Shown in pieces: positions 9,988 through 18,904 of a stretch of DNA of 64,000 nt. This DNA comes from Fibrobacter sp. UWB4 (lineage in GTDB: Bacteria > Fibrobacterota > Fibrobacteria > Fibrobacterales > Fibrobacteraceae). Positions within the stretch are counted from its first letter, which is position 1. The number at the start of each line of letters is the position of its first letter. The position numbers and the translations under genes were made by a program. Where the stretch lies: positions 310,001 to 374,000 of the forward strand of contig NZ_MWQI01000002.1 of NCBI RefSeq assembly GCF_002210345.1, written 5' to 3'. The notes under the pieces are model-generated. The model was not told the origin of the DNA, ran no database searches, and saw only the letters and a program-made list of their open reading frames with translations.

Positions 9988-12900
9988 CTACTTATTCACG
10001 GGACGTCTATAGCCGAACGGTCTCAAAAGTTCATCGCTAGTCTTGATGATGGCGTTCTTTTTCTTGCTAGCCTGATCGTCGCTAAGCGGCGGCAAGTCGC
10101 AACGGAGCTTGGAACTCATCCTGACTTCAGTCTTGAAGAGATAAGCCCCCGTACCATAGAGACGTCCTTTTTTAGTCCTGATGTCACCATTCTTGTCGGG
10201 CTTCATTTCGAAGTAGAACTTCAAAAGACCACCATCATTCACGTAATCAGGATCATCCAGATCGTAGTCGAAGCTGAAGTAGTCCGCAAACGCGCCCGTA
10301 TTTGTATAAACCCAGATTTTCACCTTGAGCTTGGTCGAATAAAGATTCATATGGCTGTAATCCGTAGACTTCATGGCCTTTTTGAAGTCGTCCGTGCAGT
10401 ACTTGTTCACATAGTCTTCCACAGGGATCTTCTTTCCGTTAGCGGCGTCCACACCTTCCAGTGCAACCATTCCGCCTGCGCTCATGATGTCATCCAGCGT
10501 AGCCAGTCCGCCCACGGCATTGACAACCGGCACACGAGCGTCAACCATCAATGTCGGTCCGAGGTGTCCGCCTTCAGAATTTTCATAGGGTTCTTTGCCA
10601 GATCCATCCTTGGCTTTACCATGGATACCAGCGATAACTTCGGTCTCCTTGCCAGTTTTTTGGTCAACAAATGTCACACTGTAATCCTGATTGTCCTTAG
10701 GAGGATTATCCTTGTAGTACTTTTCAACAGAATCGCGGTCAACCGTCGTCACCGGCTTTTCCACATCAATGTCTATTTCCCTCGCCTTCTTCACCATGAC
10801 ATGCACAGAATCGCGAGATTCGTTGCCAGCCTTATCACGGAACACGCGAACAATTGTATTCACGCCATTTTCAAGGCCCTGGACTTTCAAAGTATCCTGT
10901 TCTTCGCCATTGACAGTCCACTTGACAACCGTGAAGTTCGCATTGAGGACGGCATCTTCATACGGAGATTCAATCTTTACGACAGGTCCTTTCTGGTCCA
11001 GCACGACAAAAATATCTTTCCTGGATGAGTTGCCAAAGATGTTCACATAGGTATACCCAACATTGTACCCAATGTTACCTTCGTTGTTCTTTGCAATCTT
11101 GCCCTTTTCATCCAAGAAATAGGAGACATCTACAGTGTTGCCGCTCTTGTCCTTGTACGTGTAAGACACCTTGTACGAACCCGTAACATCATCGCCATCA
11201 GCAGAAAGCACAGACTCGCTATCGGTAAGTCCAGTATTGAGCGTCACACGTTCACCCGTAGAAGCATCGGCGAAGTACGAAAGCGTAACATCCTTGCCTC
11301 CGACATTGACCGTGTAAGAGACTTCAATAACGGCAATATCCTTCTTTTTGCCCGAAGAGGTAATCACAGAGCGCTTAACGTCCTTACCCTTGCTGTCCGT
11401 GTAGTAGGTCACCGTCACCTTGATGCCATTGACTTCTTCGGTGTAGGAGTTCTTCGTATAGGAACCATTTTCAGGAATCGTCGTTATTCCAGAAGCTGGG
11501 TCCTTCTTGCGAGTGACTTTACTATCGGCAACCGACTTGATATTCTTGAATTCCTTTGACGATACGGCAACCGTATCAAGTTCCAGCTTCACGGTAAACG
11601 ACTTGGAAACATTGGATGCGGAATCCTTGACCGTCACCTTGATATCATTCTTCTTGTCGTTCACATAAATAGCACTATCGTTCTTTGTCGCTTTTTCAAC
11701 AACGGTGTAAATGTTTTCTGCTTTAACATCTTCGCCACTTGCAGAAACAGTCACAATCGGGGCCGCCGTGCTATAAACGATCACTACCGTAGCAGAACCC
11801 GGAGCATTCTTAGTCGGATCCTTATACGTCTTGGTAATCGGATTTACGCCCAGATGAAGCGTATCGCGGCTAGAACGAGGCTTTCCATCGGCAGTCCATT
11901 CAACATCGACGACCGGCACATTCACATAAACAGTATCCGGCTTGAGATAAACCGAGTCCTTCGTTTCAACACGAGTTATAACGACTTCAGACTTTTCGTA
12001 GACATCCTTCACCTTGACCACAACCTTCTTGGTCGATGTCAAAGTTTTATCGTCCTTATCGGTTACGCGAACCGTAATCACATATACAGAATCCGATTCA
12101 TAGTCAACAGGCTTCAGGAGAACGGCATCGCCATTAGATCTAATAAAGATGACATCACTCTTGTCTGTATTTTCATAAATGTTGTTACGGAAATCCGAGT
12201 TCTTAGTATCAGGATCGTCCTTATCCGTCTTGACTGAACCGAACGGTTCCTTAATGACCTGATCTTCGTACACATAAATCGTATCGACAGTAACAGACGG
12301 AGCTTCGTTCACGTCGATTATGCGGATCGTCACGGTCGTATCCGAGGAACCGCCATCAGCATCCTTGACGCGAACATCAAGAGCATAGGACTCATTCTTT
12401 TCGTAATCCAGCGCAGAGGCAACAGAAATCACCCCAGTCTCAGGATTAAGCTTAAACTCCTTGGTCGCAGAAACTTCCTTGCCTTTTTCGAGAATGTAGA
12501 ACGTATACTTTCCAGAGCCATCAAGATCATCGGGGTCGATGGCTTCAAGAGGCTTCTTTAATTCCGTTCCAACAGCTGCATCTTCAGGAATTTCAAACAC
12601 GACTTCCTTCAGATACGGATCTTCGTTGGCATTGAGAAGTTCAACAGTGACAATTCCAGAATCGATAAGGCTCTTGTCCGAAGCATCGTAAATACGGATC
12701 TTCAGGTCATATTTTTTCTCTTCCGTTTCGTAGTCGAACTTGCGTGTCGTCGTGAGAACGCCTTTAACCGGATCCAGATAGAAGCCATTGACATCGCCAA
12801 CAAGCTCGAACCTGTTGTTGCGGAACTTCACCACCTTGTCATAATCATCAAAAAGAAGCGTGTCGATGACGTACCCCTTAGCATTTTCCGGGAACGAGAG

Positions 12901-15777
12901 TTTCTTCGTCGGTTCGACAAAGATCGGCCTTTCATTAACATCGATCAGGTTGACAACGACTTCAGCGGTATCATACTGAGCCGTCTGATCAACGATGTCG
13001 GCCTTATCCGTAGCCACCACCTTCATCTTATATTCATTCTTCTTTTCGTAATCCAGGATTGCATTTTCAGCAACCGTAATCACGCCGGTCTTTGGATCAA
13101 TTACAAACGATTTAGATTCGTCCAAGAGACTATAGGTAATCGTAGCTCCAGCCTGCGTTGTTGTCGCAATAATCGGAGACTTCATCTTGACCTTGGTCTC
13201 TGCCGGAGAATTTTCTTCGACAGATCCATTGTAAGCGCGAGCATCAAACTCCGGGCCGTCCTTAACATCCGTCACGACAATTTTAAAGACCATTTCATCG
13301 TAAAGGTCAGGATAAATCAATTCTCCTTCGGAATTACGAGAGCCATCGTGGACTTGCAACGTGAGTTTATATTCATTCTTTACTTCATAATCGAGAACCA
13401 CACCCCTCTTCGTCTGGACAATGCCATCCTGCGTTACCGTAAAGACGTCCGTATCACCGCCCACAGCGATAACTTCATCAAACATCGTAAACAGGCCATT
13501 AGTATTATACTTGTCCAGATCAGCAAACTTAACCGTATCCGTAGCACTCGTTTTATTTTCGGCAATGCGGATTACATCGGTAGAGGTAAAGTACGGTTTT
13601 TCATTGACATCCTGAATGCTTACCTTGAATGTAAAATCATCGCAAAGCAAGACATTATAGGAAGTCGCCTTGGCATCGCAAATTTCAACCTTGATGTCGT
13701 AAGGTTCCTTCGTCGGATCGTCCTTTTTCAACTCGTACCAGGCTTCGTAATCAAACGGATCGACGCCATCCTTCATGGTAACAACGCCAGTCGTCTGATT
13801 GATATCGAACAAATCCTTTGCAGTACCGCCTACAATACGGAATCGGAAAACATCGCCTTCGTCATCGACAGCGCGGATAGTTCCAGCTATTGCTTTTGTA
13901 GCATTTTCAGGAACGGCAAGGTTTGTTTTCTCAGGATTGATAAAGTGCGGTCTACGATTATTAGAATCGATAAGCTTAATCAAGAGACCGCCATCGAATC
14001 TATTACCAGAAATAGTCGCACCATTCAAGTTGATAATTCTGAACAACATGAATTCATCATCTTCTACAGTTTGATCATCGACAACTTTTATAAAAGCCGA
14101 CAGAGCATCAACAGTCGGTTTACGATTGCCTTTCTTGATCACAAGCGTTCTCGTCTTACCTTCTGCACAGAACGGCATAAAGTGAATGTCGCTTTCGTCA
14201 GTCGGGTTCTCACCTAAATCTTCACGCTTGGCAAATTCTTTAGAAATGCGACCTTTATAGGCTGCATACTTCGTATCCGCACCTTCAATTTCGTCAAAGA
14301 ACGAGAAACAATATTCAATGGAAACGTCGGTATGGGCAGTGTCCGTCAGGTAGAACTGCATGTTATACCACTTGTAATTATCTTCCTTAAAGCCATTGCT
14401 GTAGAAAATATCAGGCTTAACTTCGATAGCGTTGAACGGAACGTAATGGAACTTTCCATTAAACTTTGCACCAAACGAAAGATTCTTGCCGGCAATAAGC
14501 TGTCCAGCAATATTCATGTGATCCTGAATGGAAAAATCACCCGCCGTCATGTATGTTCCCTGCAAATCAGTAGCTCCGTCCGATTGCATTTGGGGCCATA
14601 AAATATCAGCAGGAGTATAGAACAAAAGATTTCCGGCGTATTCGTCATCAGAAACGATTTTCAAATTCTCTTCAGTAATTTCTTTATACTCGTCGCCATC
14701 TTTGAATTTCCATGCATTATCCACCCACTCTACATCATCATTAACATAAGCGACCAGTATTCTAGCATCACTAGCCGATCCTTGAATATTGACACCTTTT
14801 TGCGAGAATATTCTTGTTAAACGACCTGTTTTAGGGTATTCGCACTCACCACTTCCGCTTACCAAAGTTGCATCACAGTTCTGCTTTTCCGAAGGCATCA
14901 CGATATAGATCGTTTTTCCATGATTTTGAAGGAAAATATTCTCAACAAACTTATCATACCAGAAATGTTCATTTTCAAGGTCATTTAAAGTAACAGGAGG
15001 AATATGAACATATTCTGTCTGAGTATCACCCCCATCAAGGCTTATAGCCGATTCCCACACGATACCATCATCGTTGAGCAACGGCACGGTAAGATTGACT
15101 TCCGGTCTTGGGACATCATCTGGGCAATTTTCAAAAGGACCATCCAACTTGATCCTTGCGATTTCTTCAGCTGTAAACACTGAGGGATCAACCCAGTCCG
15201 CATAGATTTGTCCCCCATTGTTGTGAATAACTTCAACATATTGACTAAGGACCTTAATATAATCGTCACGTTTTTCAGTTAAATTTGGGATATCAAACTC
15301 AATTTTGCCTTCAAAGCAATAAATTCCTTCGTACGACTGGTCTCTGCCATTATTCCAGTTATCCGGAAGTTTAAGATCTTTTGCGTAAACAGGACCTTTG
15401 ATAAACTTATCATGCTCCGTATTGCCGGCTTGAAAATTCAGATTCTGCGCAGAAACGATCGGCCCGCCAAGCGTATGGGAATGTTCCTTAAACCAGATAT
15501 CGCCATTCGCAGTTCCGGTGTAGCCACTTGGTTCTTCAATCTTAAATTCTTCTTTTGTAGAAAACGATTCCGTTCCCCAGAGCTTATACTTCATAAGCTC
15601 GTTCCAGAGTTTCTGGTTTTCCGCTTCAGTTGTCGCCCCTTGAAAATAAAGCGGTTCCAACTTGATGATATCACGTTCAACAGCCGGTTCATCTTCAGCC
15701 GAAACTGGCACTGCCAGACCCATCGCGGCCACAACCGTACTCAAAAATGTTCTCAAATTCAAATTTCCTTTTTTCAT
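9988..15777 (-). CDS. Cadherin-repeat cell-surface protein, 1929 residues
   Basis: An exported protein with a signal peptide of about 27 residues ending VSA-ED. The N-terminal ~600 residues contain KYKLWGTESF and GGPIVSAQNLNF, matching the neighbour's N-terminal domain. Six cadherin-like repeats follow (~607-1262) with NVPEN/VEEN starts, LDYEKKNEY middles and DVNERP-type linkers. The last ~667 residues match the same module in the 2899-residue protein nearly end to end (DTLxxQxLExGVNTI, DKAGNE, VGGLATLDDI, FGYRRP), but the Lys/Ser tail is absent. GGGGGTC 7 bases before the ATG is a strong ribosome-binding site. The difference between the paralogues is mainly repeat number (6 against about 14), suggesting duplication followed by repeat gain or loss. 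Confidence 0.85.
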   Translation of the reverse strand: MKKGNLNLRTFLSTVVAAMGLAVPVSAEDEPAVERDIIKLEPLYFQGATTEAENQKLWNELMKYKLWGTESFSTKEEFKIEEPSGYTGTANGDIWFKEHSHTLGGPIVSAQNLNFQAGNTEHDKFIKGPVYAKDLKLPDNWNNGRDQSYEGIYCFEGKIEFDIPNLTEKRDDYIKVLSQYVEVIHNNGGQIYADWVDPSVFTAEEIARIKLDGPFENCPDDVPRPEVNLTVPLLNDDGIVWESAISLDGGDTQTEYVHIPPVTLNDLENEHFWYDKFVENIFLQNHGKTIYIVMPSEKQNCDATLVSGSGECEYPKTGRLTRIFSQKGVNIQGSASDARILVAYVNDDVEWVDNAWKFKDGDEYKEITEENLKIVSDDEYAGNLLFYTPADILWPQMQSDGATDLQGTYMTAGDFSIQDHMNIAGQLIAGKNLSFGAKFNGKFHYVPFNAIEVKPDIFYSNGFKEDNYKWYNMQFYLTDTAHTDVSIEYCFSFFDEIEGADTKYAAYKGRISKEFAKREDLGENPTDESDIHFMPFCAEGKTRTLVIKKGNRKPTVDALSAFIKVVDDQTVEDDEFMLFRIINLNGATISGNRFDGGLLIKLIDSNNRRPHFINPEKTNLAVPENATKAIAGTIRAVDDEGDVFRFRIVGGTAKDLFDINQTTGVVTMKDGVDPFDYEAWYELKKDDPTKEPYDIKVEICDAKATSYNVLLCDDFTFKVSIQDVNEKPYFTSTDVIRIAENKTSATDTVKFADLDKYNTNGLFTMFDEVIAVGGDTDVFTVTQDGIVQTKRGVVLDYEVKNEYKLTLQVHDGSRNSEGELIYPDLYDEMVFKIVVTDVKDGPEFDARAYNGSVEENSPAETKVKMKSPIIATTTQAGATITYSLLDESKSFVIDPKTGVITVAENAILDYEKKNEYKMKVVATDKADIVDQTAQYDTAEVVVNLIDVNERPIFVEPTKKLSFPENAKGYVIDTLLFDDYDKVVKFRNNRFELVGDVNGFYLDPVKGVLTTTRKFDYETEEKKYDLKIRIYDASDKSLIDSGIVTVELLNANEDPYLKEVVFEIPEDAAVGTELKKPLEAIDPDDLDGSGKYTFYILEKGKEVSATKEFKLNPETGVISVASALDYEKNESYALDVRVKDADGGSSDTTVTIRIIDVNEAPSVTVDTIYVYEDQVIKEPFGSVKTDKDDPDTKNSDFRNNIYENTDKSDVIFIRSNGDAVLLKPVDYESDSVYVITVRVTDKDDKTLTSTKKVVVKVKDVYEKSEVVITRVETKDSVYLKPDTVYVNVPVVDVEWTADGKPRSSRDTLHLGVNPITKTYKDPTKNAPGSATVVIVYSTAAPIVTVSASGEDVKAENIYTVVEKATKNDSAIYVNDKKNDIKVTVKDSASNVSKSFTVKLELDTVAVSSKEFKNIKSVADSKVTRKKDPASGITTIPENGSYTKNSYTEEVNGIKVTVTYYTDSKGKDVKRSVITSSGKKKDIAVIEVSYTVNVGGKDVTLSYFADASTGERVTLNTGLTDSESVLSADGDDVTGSYKVSYTYKDKSGNTVDVSYFLDEKGKIAKNNEGNIGYNVGYTYVNIFGNSSRKDIFVVLDQKGPVVKIESPYEDAVLNANFTVVKWTVNGEEQDTLKVQGLENGVNTIVRVFRDKAGNESRDSVHVMVKKAREIDIDVEKPVTTVDRDSVEKYYKDNPPKDNQDYSVTFVDQKTGKETEVIAGIHGKAKDGSGKEPYENSEGGHLGPTLMVDARVPVVNAVGGLATLDDIMSAGGMVALEGVDAANGKKIPVEDYVNKYCTDDFKKAMKSTDYSHMNLYSTKLKVKIWVYTNTGAFADYFSFDYDLDDPDYVNDGGLLKFYFEMKPDKNGDIRTKKGRLYGTGAYLFKTEVRMSSKLRCDLPPLSDDQASKKKNAIIKTSDELLRPFGYRRPVNK

Positions 15778-15820
15778 AACAGACCCCCAAAAGATCTATA
15801 TCCTCAAACACCTCTTACTG

Positions 15821-15831
15821 AATATAGTAAC
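15821..15831 (-). promoter_or_regulatory. Putative -10 region of the 1929-residue cadherin gene
   Basis: The minus strand reads GTTACTATATT, identical to the element before the larger paralogue at 9804-9814. It lies about 44 bases from the ATG. Confidence 0.4.
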
Positions 15832-15962
15832 AAAATTTTAACAGTAAAACATTAGTTACGAAGAAAAGTACAAAAAATGGGGTATTTTCGACCACTTTTT
15901 TTAGGGAGCTTCAAGGAGGGCGTATTATATGGGACATTTTGTTTCACAAAGCGGTACTCCCC

Positions 15963-15991
15963 TTGCAAAAACGGTTGTTTGATTCTATATT
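15963..15991 (+). promoter_or_regulatory. Promoter of the SRP RNA gene
   Basis: TTGCAA (15963-15968), a 17-base spacer and TATATT (15986-15991) predict a start near 15998, just where the RNA's terminal helix begins. Confidence 0.7.
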
Positions 15992-15993
15992 TC

Positions 15994-16095
15994 GGGGTCC
16001 TAGGCCCTGCGCAATGATTATTTGCGGGCAACTCGCCAGGGCGAAAGCAGCAACGGACTTGCGGATCTTTATGTGCTCAGGTAGCCTAGGATTTT
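15994..16095 (+). ncRNA. ffs: Signal recognition particle RNA, small bacterial type
   Basis: The ends TCCTAGGC (15998-16005) and GCCTAGGA (16084-16091) form a perfect 8-bp closing helix, followed by eight T residues as terminator. The apical part holds the conserved domain IV signature: CAGG, a GC/GC clamp closing a GAAA tetraloop, then AGCAA (about 16037-16053). This is the site bound by Ffh protein. Length (~100 nt) fits the small SRP RNA class. The clamp between loop and tetraloop is only two pairs, shorter than in E. coli. A second small hairpin with T run (GCCC/GGGC, 16101-16120) follows as backup terminator. Confidence 0.85.
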
Positions 16096-16166
16096 TTTTC
16101 GCCCGTCAAGGGCGTTTTTTATTTAAAGAATGTCACTGGATTGGGCTAAAGCCCCAACTCTTTGAC

Positions 16167-16204
16167 TCGGTTATGACAAAGCAAGCTTTGTCGCAACACT
16201 CGCC
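16167..16204 (-). repeat. Variable-arm hairpin repeat, copy 1
   Basis: Read on the minus strand: GGCGAGTGTTGC, arm GACAAAGC, loop tt, arm GCTTTGTC, then ATAACCGAG. It belongs to a five-copy family in which flanks are conserved and arms differ. The surrounding stretch 16121-16260 holds no gene and only repeat debris. Confidence 0.6.
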
Positions 16205-16260
16205 TGCTGAGTTGCCTTCGCTATGCACAGCCTTACAACCTATAACTTAAGAGCCTATCT

Positions 16261-16884
16261 ATGATTCTTTGGACGATTCGACACACCAAGCCTTACAACC
16301 CGAAAGACGTTTGTTACGGAAGACTAGACTTTGACGTTTCCCCCACTTTTGAAGAAGAGTCCGACAAGGCGCTCAAGGCGCTCGTAGAATCAGGAGCAAA
16401 GCCAACCCGCTTGTTCTCAAGTCCGCTAATCCGCTGCACAAAATTTGCCGACAAGGCTTCTAAAATGCTAGGACTGCCCGTCGAAAAAGAGCCAGCCATA
16501 ATCGAACTTAACTTCGGTACTTGGGAAGGGCAAAAGCTCACGGCTGTCCCACGCTCAGAAATGCACGCCTGGACAAGCGACCTCCGCGGATACCGATTCC
16601 CCGAAGGCGAAAACTTTTATGACATTGATAAACGTGCAGGAAAATTCCTGGACACACTCCCAGACGATGGGGAGTTCCTGTGCATCACGCATGCAGGCGT
16701 GATCGCATCGCTACAACATTCCCGCTGTGGACTGCCAGACGAAGTCTTTGTTGAAGGCATGTTCACTTATGCAATGGTGACCCGTTTCGAATTTATGCGC
16801 AACGCAGACGGAATGTACCACGGGACGTTTACGAAAATCCATGACGGCATACAAATGCCCGCACTCAAGATGGAAAAGGCATAG
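16261..16884 (+). CDS. Histidine phosphatase family protein, CobC-like
   Basis: The 207-residue product shows the phosphoglycerate-mutase-like histidine phosphatase pattern. The N-terminal catalytic RHT (residues 7-9) stands in place of the usual RHG, followed by CYGRLD, the partner arginine in SSPLIRC, an acidic IELNFGTWEG, and the second histidine in ITHAGV. The CYGxxD segment is typical of alpha-ribazole phosphatase (CobC) of cobalamin synthesis, but no cobalamin gene lies nearby, so the substrate is uncertain. AAGAG 7 bases upstream can serve as ribosome-binding site. The gene converges on the DUF5683 gene. Confidence 0.75.
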   Translation: MILWTIRHTKPYNPKDVCYGRLDFDVSPTFEEESDKALKALVESGAKPTRLFSSPLIRCTKFADKASKMLGLPVEKEPAIIELNFGTWEGQKLTAVPRSEMHAWTSDLRGYRFPEGENFYDIDKRAGKFLDTLPDDGEFLCITHAGVIASLQHSRCGLPDEVFVEGMFTYAMVTRFEFMRNADGMYHGTFTKIHDGIQMPALKMEKA

Positions 16885-16893
16885 ACAAGATTT

Positions 16894-16930
16894 AACTGGA
16901 TTCTTCCGCTTTCAGCGTCAGAATGACGAG
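16894..16930. repeat. REP-like repeat, TGACA family
   Basis: The core reads ACTGGATTCTTCCG then CAGAATGACG, the same unit found at 27760-27795 and inside several coding genes. It lies between two convergent genes. Confidence 0.65.
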
Positions 16931-16938
16931 AGGCGTCG

Positions 16939-18039
16939 TTAAAAATCGAGTGACATGACGGCCTGGGCACCACCATCTAGATTCGGAAGAAGGGCCATGT
17001 GCAAGGGGCTGTCGAAATCGCTTAAAAGCGCATCAACGGCGGCATCGGCAATGGAGTACAAGTAAATCAGCACACCACCCCAGATGTACGTATTGCGGTT
17101 CTTACGATAGTATGTCACGCGCTCTTTGATGCGATCGTATTCTTGAGAAGTCGGATTTTCCTTTTCGATCAAATGTTTACGATCCAGGTAATAATTAACC
17201 ATGTTCTGGGATGTGGAAACACTTGCCGCCGCACCAAGAAGGCCCATATAAACTAACCCGGCCTTACCAAAGTCACGATTGAAAATTTGTCCGCCACCAG
17301 GCAAGAGCGCCCAAAGAAGTGCTGTTTTCATATCACGATATTCGGTGCTTCGATGGTTGTTGTTGTACCAAATTCCAAATGTATCAAACATTCCATAGAG
17401 GTGAACACCGATAAGCCAGGCTACCTCAGCCTTACGCACGTCTTCCTGCTCCATCTTCTTATCGCTCTGTGCACGTACGCGGTCAAGAAATTCCAGGCGC
17501 TTGCTGTGATAAAATTCCACGCTATCGCGAGGAGCATTCATAAGCTTTGACGTAAAATAAAGAACGGAATCCTGGAAAGGACGCGCACGGTCAAGCAGAC
17601 GATCACGCTGATACCCTCTGTTAAAAAAGACATCGTAAATCAACAAACCTTCAATACCCGTCAAGAAACCGCCACGGACATAATGTTCCGTATAGTACTG
17701 GCCGCCACCGGGAAGAAGGCTAAAAAGCATCGCGTATTTAAGGGAATTCCTTTTTGTAGGAATGTCCCACTCATTAACAGGAAGCGTATCTATGGCTTCA
17801 ATGCCTGTTTTACCTTTCAAAAGCGGAGATGATGATACTTCAAAATTTTCATCGGCTGTAGCTTCAGCCACCCCTTCATCTTCATCCTCTTCAACATCAG
17901 CTACTGAATTTTCGCCTTCATTTTGAGCTGGAACCGCAATGCTCCCCTGAACCGAGTCAGGTGAGGCAACGGGCACCGTCTGTGCAAAAGCTAACGCACA
18001 CAGCGCAAAAATTGCGATTATCGAGGATTTCAGAGTCAT
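16939..18039 (-). CDS. DUF5683-type exported membrane protein
   Basis: The 366-residue protein has a signal peptide (to about residue 20), an acidic stretch (~45-65), and two copies of the phrase LLPGGGQxY/IFN (about 100 and 240) followed by hydrophobic segments. This is the hallmark of DUF5683 proteins, whose function is unknown. The start at 18039 has no ribosome-binding site; instead TATATT ends 8 bases before it, so transcription may begin at the start codon. Confidence 0.7.
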   Translation of the reverse strand: MTLKSSIIAIFALCALAFAQTVPVASPDSVQGSIAVPAQNEGENSVADVEEDEDEGVAEATADENFEVSSSPLLKGKTGIEAIDTLPVNEWDIPTKRNSLKYAMLFSLLPGGGQYYTEHYVRGGFLTGIEGLLIYDVFFNRGYQRDRLLDRARPFQDSVLYFTSKLMNAPRDSVEFYHSKRLEFLDRVRAQSDKKMEQEDVRKAEVAWLIGVHLYGMFDTFGIWYNNNHRSTEYRDMKTALLWALLPGGGQIFNRDFGKAGLVYMGLLGAAASVSTSQNMVNYYLDRKHLIEKENPTSQEYDRIKERVTYYRKNRNTYIWGGVLIYLYSIADAAVDALLSDFDSPLHMALLPNLDGGAQAVMSLDF

Positions 18040-18046
18040 CGAGGGC

Positions 18047-18052
18047 GAATAT
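18047..18052 (-). promoter_or_regulatory. -10 element directly before the DUF5683 start codon
   Basis: Minus-strand TATATT with 7 bases between it and the ATG. No -35 is recognisable. This is one of five similar arrangements in the window that suggest leaderless mRNA. Confidence 0.45.
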
Positions 18053-18128
18053 AGAAAAGTTTATACGAGCGGCGCCAGAGCAGAGAGCTGCAATAGCAAG
18101 AATTTATTTAATTTTTGCGGCAAATGGA

Positions 18129-18203
18129 GATTCCCGGTCGGAGCCGGGAATGACAACGGAGCCGAGCGATGCAGAAACATATTGCATGTTTCTATATCCG
18201 AGG
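18129..18203. repeat. Composite repeat: REP-like palindrome plus variable-arm hairpin copy 2
   Basis: ATTCCCGG/CCGGGAAT followed by TGACAA (18130-18156) is joined to GCCGAGCGATGC, arm AGAAACAT, loop, arm ATGTTTCT, then ATATCCGAG (18161-18203). The same two-part arrangement recurs at 26208-26288. The rest of 18040-18320 holds only further GC-rich repeat fragments. Confidence 0.65.
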
Positions 18204-18320
18204 CAAACAAGTCAAGCCCCGTAAGGGGAACGACAAGAGTCGGCAGGATGACGAAAGTGCGAAAAAAAATTTCGAGTTTTCATCAACATGTCTGTTTTTG
18301 ACATTTAATGTTTTTAACTT

Positions 18321-18863
18321 ATGGGTGTAATGATGAACGAAGCAATCAATATCGAACACGAAATTCACGAACTAGCCATGAAGATCAAGGAAGAACTGAT
18401 CAAGCGCGGTGAGATGATGGCAACGGCGGAATCCTGCACAGGCGGGCTTATCGCCTCAAGCATCGTCAACGAGCCAGGTTCCTCTGCGATTTTGAAGGGT
18501 GGAATCGTCGCCTACCAGAACGAAGTCAAGCACGAAATACTTGGCGTCAGCGATGAGATCCTCGAAAAATACGGGGCTGTCAGCGAACAGACCGTAAAAG
18601 CCATGGCCGAAGGCGCCCGCCAAAAATTCCACTGCGAATGGGCGGTCGCCACATCGGGAATCGCAGGCCCTACCGGTGCAGAACCGGGAAAACCTGTCGG
18701 AACCGTATGGATGTGTGTCGCCAATAGTTTGCAAAATGAAGCTTTTTGCGAAATTTTTGCAGGAAACAGGGAACAAATCCGTGAAAAAAGCGTGTATAAG
18801 ATAATGAGCAAGCTCCTTTTTTTGCTAAATAGCCAAAAAAGCACTTGCACAAAAGTTCACTAA
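18321..18863 (+). CDS. pncC: CinA C-terminal-type nicotinamide-nucleotide amidase
   Basis: The 180-residue protein has the CinA/PncC signature: ATAESCTGGLIA, GGIVAYQNEVK, LGV, YGAVSEQ, and ATSGIAGPTGGxP-like ATSGIAGPTGAEPGKPVGTVW. These enzymes deamidate NMN in pyridine-nucleotide salvage. It is the stand-alone amidase domain without the N-terminal molybdopterin-like domain of full CinA. The true start may be one of the inner ATGs at 18330 or 18333, since GGGTG precedes them. It lies directly before recA, a pairing common in bacteria, but recA has its own promoter overlapping this gene's end. Confidence 0.85.
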   Translation: MGVMMNEAINIEHEIHELAMKIKEELIKRGEMMATAESCTGGLIASSIVNEPGSSAILKGGIVAYQNEVKHEILGVSDEILEKYGAVSEQTVKAMAEGARQKFHCEWAVATSGIAGPTGAEPGKPVGTVWMCVANSLQNEAFCEIFAGNREQIREKSVYKIMSKLLFLLNSQKSTCTKVH

Positions 18864-18873
18864 TTAGTATATT
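18845..18873 (+). promoter_or_regulatory. recA promoter with probable LexA site
   Basis: TTGCAC (18845-18850), 17 bases, TATATT (18868-18873) form a good promoter. TGCAC-AAAA-GTTCA (18846-18859) overlaps the -35 and matches the reported F. succinogenes LexA motif TGCNCN4GTGCA with one mismatch. Binding there would block RNA polymerase, as expected for SOS control. Confidence 0.65.
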
Positions 18874-18904
18874 AACAGAAAAAAGATAAAAAACGGAGTC
18901 AAAA

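Noticed and set aside
1006-15777. Possible CRISPR-like or satellite repeat region
   Set aside because: The periodicity is at protein level (cadherin repeats of ~100 residues); DNA units are diverged and there are no spacers.
15939-16250. A 103-codon frame over the SRP RNA
   Set aside because: It crosses a clear structural RNA with promoter and terminator, and the peptide has no coding features.
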